Origin: CAZQSL01 sp964595945
GTDB taxonomy: Bacteria; UBP15; UBA6099; JAJRTR01
Assembly: GCA_964595945.1 (NCBI GenBank)
Contig: CAZQSL010000141.1
Span: forward strand, 1 to 8,466
DNA length: 8,466 nt
Reading direction: 5' to 3'
Both the position numbers and the translations under genes were made by a program. The notes below the pieces were generated by a model, which was not told where the DNA came from, did not search any database, and worked only from the letters and a program-made list of their open reading frames with translations. This document shows positions 1 through 5,600 of the stretch, one piece after another. Every line of letters begins with the position of its first letter. Positions within the stretch are counted from its first letter, which is position 1.

Positions 1-81
1 TTACGGCCAAAAATCCGGCGCAATCTTGCTATGTTTATTTTCTTCCAAACCCTAAGTGTTATTTCATTCACGCGTATATCG

Positions 82-117
82 AAGGAACCGGCATTTCCCG
101 CACCGGTTCCTTTTTTT
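82..117 (+). terminator. Intrinsic terminator of an upstream + strand gene
   Basis: A perfect 10-bp inverted repeat (AAGGAACCGG at 82-91, CCGGTTCCTT at 103-112) encloses an 11-base loop and runs into seven T residues (111-117). This is the standard rho-independent layout read on the + strand. There is no matching A-tract before the left arm, so it should act in one direction only. It implies a transcription unit ending just left of the window and isolates the downstream cassette from it. Bases 1-81 show no convincing coding sequence. Confidence 0.9.
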
Positions 118-162
118 GTGAAATCAACTAAGCGATAGCAGGCATTTTTCGGGGATGTCCAG

Positions 163-168
163 TATAAT
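163..168 (+). promoter_or_regulatory. Consensus -10 box immediately before the kinase gene
   Basis: TATAAT at 163-168 matches the sigma70 -10 consensus exactly and lies between the terminator at 82-117 and the kinase start at 175. I see no good -35 hexamer at the expected distance (about 140-146) and no TGn extension, so the promoter is only partly supported. If used, transcription would start within a base or two of the ATG at 175, giving a leaderless message. It would drive the kinase, PqqD-like and radical SAM genes as one unit. Confidence 0.5.
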
Positions 169-174
169 CTTTAT

Positions 175-1005
175 ATGATCGCTCGCTCATGTCACATAGT
201 CGGCCCAGTGCTGTTTGTCATCGAGTACGATGATTCGGTGGAGCAGCTTGTCCCGAAGACTGTCGTTGCTTCGGGACACATGGGATCAATAGGTGGCAGC
301 CTCCGGAAATTTGTAATAAAAGTAGAAAATCAAAATGTCGACGCCGGTTCTGGCAAGACTGGGAGATCAGATGGGAACTGTGTTTTAGAGACAACATGGG
401 GGTCGTTTTTCATACACGAAGGACGGAGAGAAGCATGGCTGTCGACAGATGGGACAGATGGCGCATTCGAGTATCTCCTGTCCCTGATCATCTCTTATGT
501 CCTGCTAAAGAGCGGGGCGGCGGTAATACATGGCACAGGAGTTATTTCCGATGGTGCTTGCGATGTATTTTCCGGTGCTTCCGGGCAGGGCAAGACCACT
601 CTTGCAGCCAAATTTCCGACCTGGAGGATCGTTGACGATGAAACGCTTATACTGTATGTGGGCGATAGAGGGTATCGCGTGTCTACTCCACCGGAATGGA
701 TGAAGAAGACAGCTCTTTTCGGTGAAGGAAAGCGAGAGATGCCTCTGGGTCTCTTTTTTCTGCTGAAAAGGCGGGGGGAAATATCCGTGGCGGAATCTTT
801 CGGCCGGCTGTATCCGGTCACCGCTCTTGTGGAAAATCTCAGATTTGTACTGCCGGAGAGGTTTTTCCTGGAGGCGGCGCTCGAATTCGCTACTGCATTC
901 ACAAGTAGCCATCATGTGATGGAATTTTCTTTCGGGCTTTCAGATGATGCCCGGACAATAGATGGGGTGTTGAATGATGCAAAATCAAAAATTGAAGATA
1001 AATGA
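175..1005 (+). CDS. HPr-kinase-like P-loop protein, probable peptide-modification kinase
   Basis: Predicted 276-residue cytoplasmic protein of the HprK-like P-loop type found beside PqqD and radical SAM genes in peptide-maturation cassettes. Seen: a Walker A motif GASGQGKTT at residues 134-142 (Lys140), preceded by AVIHG with His119, as these proteins often show before the P-loop, and an acidic VDDE stretch at 153-156 (Asp154, Asp155) resembling the DD site of HPr kinases. The first 110 residues show no motif I recognise. There are no signal peptide or membrane segments. Known: HprK-like kinases in some lasso peptide clusters phosphorylate the C-terminal Ser of the precursor. Inferred: a similar role on the 58-residue peptide encoded at 2429-2605. 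The ATG at 175 lacks a nearby Shine-Dalgarno (nearest G run at 151-154), but a perfect -10 box ends 6 nt before it, so initiation may be leaderless; alternatively a later start is used. The 3' end overlaps the PqqD-like gene by 32 nt. GC is lower (about 40-53% in sampled lines) than in the propeller genes. Confidence 0.85.
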   Translation: MIARSCHIVGPVLFVIEYDDSVEQLVPKTVVASGHMGSIGGSLRKFVIKVENQNVDAGSGKTGRSDGNCVLETTWGSFFIHEGRREAWLSTDGTDGAFEYLLSLIISYVLLKSGAAVIHGTGVISDGACDVFSGASGQGKTTLAAKFPTWRIVDDETLILYVGDRGYRVSTPPEWMKKTALFGEGKREMPLGLFFLLKRRGEISVAESFGRLYPVTALVENLRFVLPERFFLEAALEFATAFTSSHHVMEFSFGLSDDARTIDGVLNDAKSKIEDK

Positions 1006-1249
1006 AAAATGTGCGTGGCGCAGGATCGGGGAGGAGATATTCATAATATCGTCCCAGACAGGAGAGGCGCATCATCTCAACTGCACGGCTTCGCTGATAT
1101 GGGACTGTATCGAAGGTGGTTTTGACAAAAAGGAAACGGTCGACAGGATGAAGTCGGACTATGGTGTAGGATTTGAGCAGGCGCTGGCTGATTATGATGA
1201 ATTCATTACATCTGCGCTTGAAAAGCGTATCATCGTCGAAATTGGATGA
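974..1249 (+). CDS. PqqD-like RiPP recognition element protein
   Basis: 91-residue protein of the PqqD family, small winged-helix-like chaperones that bind the leader of a precursor peptide and present it to a radical SAM partner. Seen: the family pattern in order, with an early aromatic/basic segment (AWRRIGEEIFIIS), a TGEAHHLN segment near residues 29-36, the IWDCIEGG stretch near 42-49 typical of the family, then a helical half with conserved-looking acidic residues (DYDEF) and a hydrophobic end. The length is normal for a free-standing PqqD. It has two adjacent ATGs (974 and 977) with GGGG at 964-967 as a plausible ribosome site, so either could be used. It overlaps the end of the kinase gene in another frame, and the radical SAM gene starts right after its stop, which indicates translational coupling of all three. 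Its probable ligand is the YEKP-containing leader of the 2429-2605 peptide (inference). Confidence 0.9.
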   Translation: MMQNQKLKINEKCAWRRIGEEIFIISSQTGEAHHLNCTASLIWDCIEGGFDKKETVDRMKSDYGVGFEQALADYDEFITSALEKRIIVEIG

Positions 1250-2338
1250 ATGTGGCCGGAATGGGTGGAAATGGATAATGTGCTGAGAGAATTGTACGAA
1301 AGAACCATCCGGGACAGGCGGATTGTTACGGTTTTGATGGAGGTTACGCACAGGTGCAATCTCAAGTGCAGGCATTGTTATATCAAGACTCCGCAGAGTC
1401 AGGAATTGGATACTGGCGAAATATGCAGAATACTTGACGCGATGGCTGGGCACGGTGTCATGTTTGTTGCGTTCACGGGTGGAGAGCCTTATTTGAGGGA
1501 TGATTTCGGGGAGATACTGTCGTATGCGTCAAGGAAAAGATTTTCGGTCAGGATCATGTCCAATGCCACTCTCATTGGTGAAAAAGAAGTGGAAACGATA
1601 GAGAGGGCAGGTGTGTATGAGGTGGGGATAAGCCTGTATGGGGATGAATCGGGACTGCATGACACTGTGACCGGATGTGCCGGGTCTTTTGATCGGACTA
1701 TCGGAGCGATGAGGCTGTTGAGGCGCGCGGGGGTGCGGGTGGCTGCAAAGGTTGTCGTGATGGATGGTAACGCGGAGAGGATAGGGGCGATCGGCCGGCT
1801 GTGTGAGCGGATCGGCGTGACGATGAGGATAGATCCGACGGTATTTCCCTGTGACAACGGGTGTATGGACCCGGTGGGCTTGAGAGTCATGGATGGCGCA
1901 TTGACAGGTATGATTGTCAGGGAGTATGTGAAGGGGACGGGGAAGATCAGGGCGAGGGGACCCGTGTGTGAGCCGGGCAGGGGGAGTCTGTGCGTGGGGC
2001 CGGATGGGCTGGTTTTTCCGTGTCTCGAATTGAAGTGGCCGGCGGGAAGGTTGCCGGAGGACGATTTCGACGGGATAGTGGAGAGTCTGTACGAAAGTCC
2101 TGAGTTGAGCGTGATTGCGAAACTGGACAATTTGTATGATTGCAGGCAATGCGACAGTGCTGAGTATTGCGCGAGGTGTCCGGGGCTTGCGCTTGCGGAG
2201 GATGGGGATGTGCTGGGCAGGTCAGGCTGGGCGTGTCATCTTGCGGATGTCTTGAGAGATGCGATGAATCTGGATGATGAGGCGCCGGCTGATGAAATGG
2301 CTCTGTCATTAAAATGTGACGATAAACACAGTGTGTAA
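1250..2338 (+). CDS. Radical SAM/SPASM peptide maturase
   Basis: 362-residue radical SAM enzyme of the PqqE/SPASM type. Seen: the CxxxCxxC cluster motif at Cys36, Cys40 and Cys43 (HRCNLKCRHCY), the SAM-binding TGGEP at 76-80, and a Cys-rich C-terminal SPASM region. The latter holds Cys240, Cys248 and Cys258 in a C-x9-C segment with the usual G-x4-C, then Cys298, Cys301, Cys307, Cys310 and Cys329. The knuckle reads C-x2-C-x5-C-x2-C, one residue shorter at the end than the usual CX2CX5CX3C. An extra Cys pair sits at 201 and 205. Such enzymes use SAM and two or more Fe-S clusters to make thioether, C-C or related crosslinks in peptides. The start at 1250 abuts the PqqD stop (1247-1249) and has only a weak GGA upstream. 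Met8 at 1271, with GGTGGAA directly before it, is an alternative. Expected substrate: the peptide at 2429-2605. The last 20 residues or so after Cys329 are acidic and probably disordered. Confidence 0.93.
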   Translation: MWPEWVEMDNVLRELYERTIRDRRIVTVLMEVTHRCNLKCRHCYIKTPQSQELDTGEICRILDAMAGHGVMFVAFTGGEPYLRDDFGEILSYASRKRFSVRIMSNATLIGEKEVETIERAGVYEVGISLYGDESGLHDTVTGCAGSFDRTIGAMRLLRRAGVRVAAKVVVMDGNAERIGAIGRLCERIGVTMRIDPTVFPCDNGCMDPVGLRVMDGALTGMIVREYVKGTGKIRARGPVCEPGRGSLCVGPDGLVFPCLELKWPAGRLPEDDFDGIVESLYESPELSVIAKLDNLYDCRQCDSAEYCARCPGLALAEDGDVLGRSGWACHLADVLRDAMNLDDEAPADEMALSLKCDDKHSV

Positions 2339-2352
2339 ACGCGTTGTAATAA

Positions 2353-2380
2353 TTGAATGAATCGTCCGGTATGGTACAAT
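2353..2380 (+). promoter_or_regulatory. Sigma70-type promoter with extended -10 ahead of the precursor gene
   Basis: TTGAAT at 2353-2358 (four of six to TTGACA) and TACAAT at 2375-2380 (five of six to TATAAT) are 16 bases apart. A TGG directly before the -10 gives the extended TGn form. The predicted start near 2387 leaves a leader of about 40 nt before the ATG at 2429. It lies in the 90-nt gap between the radical SAM gene and the precursor gene, where no terminator hairpin is visible. The precursor could therefore be expressed from its own promoter in addition to read-through. Confidence 0.6.
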
Positions 2381-2428
2381 ATATATAGGTAATGAATTCA
2401 CGCTGTCGCAAGAGGTTGTGCGCAAATT

Positions 2429-2605
2429 ATGAATAGTGAAAAGCCGGAAATGCAGGCGGGTGAGGCCACTGGCGAGTGGATGCGCGAATATGAAAAGCCG
2501 GTGATTACATCTTCGCCGATAAGGGATACGTTCATGGCGTGCGGAAAGTGTTCGTCCGGAGCTGTCGAGATGTCGTTTTGCAATCTGTTCCCGGAAATCA
2601 GTTGA
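2429..2605 (+). CDS. Putative RiPP precursor peptide, 58 residues, YEKP leader and Cys-containing core
   Basis: Short gene encoding 58 residues. The N-terminal part is hydrophilic and acidic, ends in EWMREYEKPVI (residues 16-26) and fits a leader. The C-terminal part, from about residue 33 onward, includes FMACGKCSSG and VEMSFCNLF, with Cys38, Cys41 and Cys51 (C-x2-C-x9-C), and finishes in PEIS with Ser58 as the last residue. Known: lasso peptide leaders carry a YxxP motif bound by PqqD-like recognition proteins, and Tyr21-x-x-Pro24 matches that spacing. Context: the gene follows a kinase/PqqD/radical SAM cassette that otherwise has no substrate, and it has its own promoter at 2353-2380. An AAGAGG at 2410-2415 is a ribosome site with long (13 nt) spacing. 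An in-frame stop at 2393-2395 rules out an upstream ATG. It is not PqqA (no ExxxY) and not a typical six-Cys precursor. I do not recognise the family. It might instead be a plain small protein, but position and composition favour a precursor. Confidence 0.75.
   Translation: MNSEKPEMQAGEATGEWMREYEKPVITSSPIRDTFMACGKCSSGAVEMSFCNLFPEIS
2437..2501 (+). repeat. In-frame 11-bp direct repeat in the precursor leader
   Basis: TGAAAAGCCGG occurs at 2437-2447 and again at 2491-2501, 54 bases (18 codons) apart and in the same frame. Each copy encodes Glu-Lys-Pro (residues 4-6 and 22-24), giving SEKPEM and YEKPVI. Only the second has Tyr at the first position of a YxxP motif. It could be a trace of a leader duplication or chance. 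Confidence 0.7.
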
Positions 2606-2631
2606 CAGTGAAGACTGCCGTGGAGTGGTAG

Positions 2632-5600
2632 ATGAGAGAGCGCTTCGGAAAGTGCAGGATATGTCTGATTGTGATAGTGATTGCAGCCGGACTGTTTTCG
2701 TGCGTGAGGGCTCAGGCGAAAGTGGAGCAGAAGAAATACGCGGGAGAGGTCGATTATCTTTCGTCGACATTTGCCGTCAGGGACTATGAGAACAGCACGG
2801 CCAAGCCGCCGTTTGACATAGTGCCCAATAGTGGCAGCGCGATCGACGGGACGAATTATGTGGATTTCGGAGGGTTTGACGTAAATCTGGCGGAGGGCAG
2901 TCCGGATGTATACATTTTCAGGGTCAACGCTTACGTGAAGTCCGTGTGTTCCATGACGGCGGACAATACGGTGCTTGCTTTCTGGGATGAGGATTCGGGA
3001 GAGTGGACCGACTATCAGTCAGGGTTTGTGGTCGGGACATCATATTCGAAACGGGGTAAAACTATAACATCGCCATATCTGAAAGCGCGCAATCAGATCA
3101 ACAATATGAAAGTGAGAGTCGCGACGTCGAATTGCGCCACGGGCTCCGCGCTCTACGACAAGTTTATGATCACCATCACGCCAGTTAGCGGTGGTACCGC
3201 GACTGATTACCCTGCAACGACCATTACATCGCACAATGGGGCGGGGCTGCTCGCGGATGGCAAATATATCGGTGTCGCGGCGACATCGACGGTTTCGGGC
3301 GAAGAGTATAACTATCTGGAGATGACGGACTTTGGATTTGATGTGACGGGGGGGGCCGCGCTTTCGTCGGTATCGAGTGAGTTTGTGTGGAAATGGTCGA
3401 CATGCGTGACGGGTTCCACCCTGACGTCGGCCAATTTACAGGTATGGGACGAAGGGGCCGGGAGCTGGGTGGACAATGCCATATCACCGATCCCCACGGC
3501 CGGGACTGCGGCTACTTCGACGATCGATCTGATTTCGTACATAAGTGCGAGTGATCTGAATTCTCTGAAATTCAGGTTCCGGGGAGCTGCGGGGGGAGTT
3601 GCGTCTCCCTGCGTGGGTATTTCGGTCGATACCATGTCGGTCTCGGTCGTAAGGGCGTTCGCGGCATCGGACATGGCGCTGGTGGCGACCGACACGGCAG
3701 CGTTCAGGGCCGGTGATACCGACAGGGTCGCGCTTTCGTTTCTGGTGCCCAATGATGACACGGCGTCTGAAACTGTCGGCGAGGTATATGTCATAAACAC
3801 CGGGACGGCAGTCGATACGACGGACATTGAGTCGGTGAGGCTCTGTGTCGACAGTGACAGCGACTATGGGCTTGATGCAGGAGAAGTGGCTTCATGTGTT
3901 GCCATGACTTATGATTCCGGCACTTCACGGTGGGGAGTTACGGGGCAGTCGATCACGGTGCCGACCGGGGGCAAGCGCTTTCTGGTGGTAGTCGACGTGT
4001 CGGACAACCCGACCGATGCCGCGACGGTCATAATGGCGGTGGCGGAAGAAGGAGTGGTGTTTTCGCCCGATACGTTCGGCGGGCCGACCGGCAGTGACGC
4101 AGTCAGTCCCGGCACACAGACGATCGACGGAATGATAGCGAGCCAGATCACCAATACGGGCGCGCCGGGGGGCACGGTATATGCCGGGCAAAGCGATTTT
4201 CCGGTGATGGACATAACGATACCTTCCAATGGCGTGAGCAGCCAGACACTCACGGGACTGAGAGTCAAGAATGCCGGCACCGCCGTGGATTCTTATGAAA
4301 TCAGTGCCGTGAAGGCCTGGGCGGAAAGTGGGGCGACGGCAGGATTTCAGGCTGCGCAGGATACACTGCTCGGCACGCTCGCATGGGACTCCGGTAATGG
4401 CTGGTGGGCCAACACCGGACTTTCGCAATCCTCGATCGGCAGGGTATATATCACTGCCGACATCGGCACGGAAGCCGCTTATGGCAAAACGATAAGGATG
4501 TACCTGCCGGCCGGATCGTCCGATACCACCGCCGGGATTGTGGTTGCCACCTCCAACGACGGTCCGGTCGACAGTGAAATATACAATGCCGCTACCGCCA
4601 CGACGGATACGATATACGCGGCGCAGATCACCAATACAGGCGCGCCGGACGCGACTATCGTATCCAGCGATACCAATCTGCTGGTTATGAATTTCGTCGC
4701 GCCCGGTAACGGGGCCTCAGGTGACACTCTCCAGAGAATACGCGTGGCCAACACGGGCACGGCGGTCAATTCCACCGACATCAGCGCGGTGAAGATATGG
4801 ACTGATACCGATGGCGATGGCAGCTTCGAGCCTGACGGCGACGACTCGGGAGGGCTGATCGGCACTGCCTCCTGGAATGCCGGCACGAGCCTGTGGGAAA
4901 CAGCGACCGTGTCGGTCACGATCCCCTCGGGGGGCAAGAGGATATTCGTTTCGATCGACATTTCGTCTGATCCTACGATCGGCGCGACAGTCAACATGTC
5001 ACTCTCCCGGAGGGTGTCGACAGACGCAACGGCAGGACTCGTCATGGAGTCGGGCGGCGTTGGACCCAGGGACTCTGCGGTGACAAACACCGGCACCCAG
5101 TCGGTCAAAAGCTCGCTCACCGTCTCGTTTGTGAGCAAAGCGGCGACAACGGCATATACGGGCTCGACCGGCAATACGATGATACAGTTGCTCATGCGGC
5201 CACAGACGGCCATGACACTTTCCGAGATAACGGCGGCACTGACCGGCACGGCAGTCGCGTCTGACATCTCGGCCGCCAAGCTCTGGCATGATGTCAACGA
5301 CAGCGGCGAATGGGATCCGGGCGATGTGCAGATTTCCACCACCAAGACTTTCTCCGGCACCACGCTGACATTCGATGCCATAGCCTATTCGCTCACAGGC
5401 GGCGCAACTGACAGCCTGATCATCACATACAACTATTCGACAGCCGGCGACTCTCACACTGCCGGAGTGTCAATCACGGCGACAGGTTCGGTGACCACTA
5501 CTGTCCCTGCTGCCAACGTGATTGTCTTTGCCACGACGCCGATAACGTCATCCACCACCACGCTGAAGTCTTCCATCACGATCACCGGCACCGACATCGC

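Noticed and set aside
2326..2336. Perfect palindrome ACACAGTGTGT at the end of the radical SAM gene
   Set aside because: It is only 5 bp per arm, lies over the stop codon and has no T-run, so it is not a terminator. An operator role cannot be supported from one copy.
2392..2436. 14-codon ORF overlapping the start of the precursor gene, as a regulatory leader peptide
   Set aside because: Its AGGT lies only 1 nt before the ATG and the predicted transcript start is about 5 nt upstream, so translation is unlikely. No codon run or attenuator hairpin supports it.
2471..2483. Sigma54-like GG/GC pair
   Set aside because: The spacing is nine bases instead of ten and it lies inside the precursor coding sequence.
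175..2605. PQQ biosynthesis locus (PqqA/D/E)
   Set aside because: PqqD- and PqqE-like genes are present, but the peptide lacks the ExxxY pair crosslinked in PQQ synthesis, and no PqqB, PqqC or PqqF is seen. An HprK-like kinase is not part of that pathway.
175..2605. Lasso peptide cluster
   Set aside because: The YxxP leader and HprK-like kinase fit, but there is no asparagine-synthetase-like cyclase or transglutaminase-like protease in the window, and a radical SAM enzyme takes their place.
2606..2617. CAGT-GAAG-ACTG mini-hairpin between the precursor and the exported protein gene
   Set aside because: A 4-bp stem without a T-tract is too weak to be a terminator or a convincing processing site.
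4479..5381. 300-codon open frame on the - strand
   Set aside because: It mirrors the repetitive, GC-rich repeat region of the large exported protein, has low-complexity Val/Ser/Pro composition and no recognisable domain. Other long - strand frames in the window are rejected likewise.
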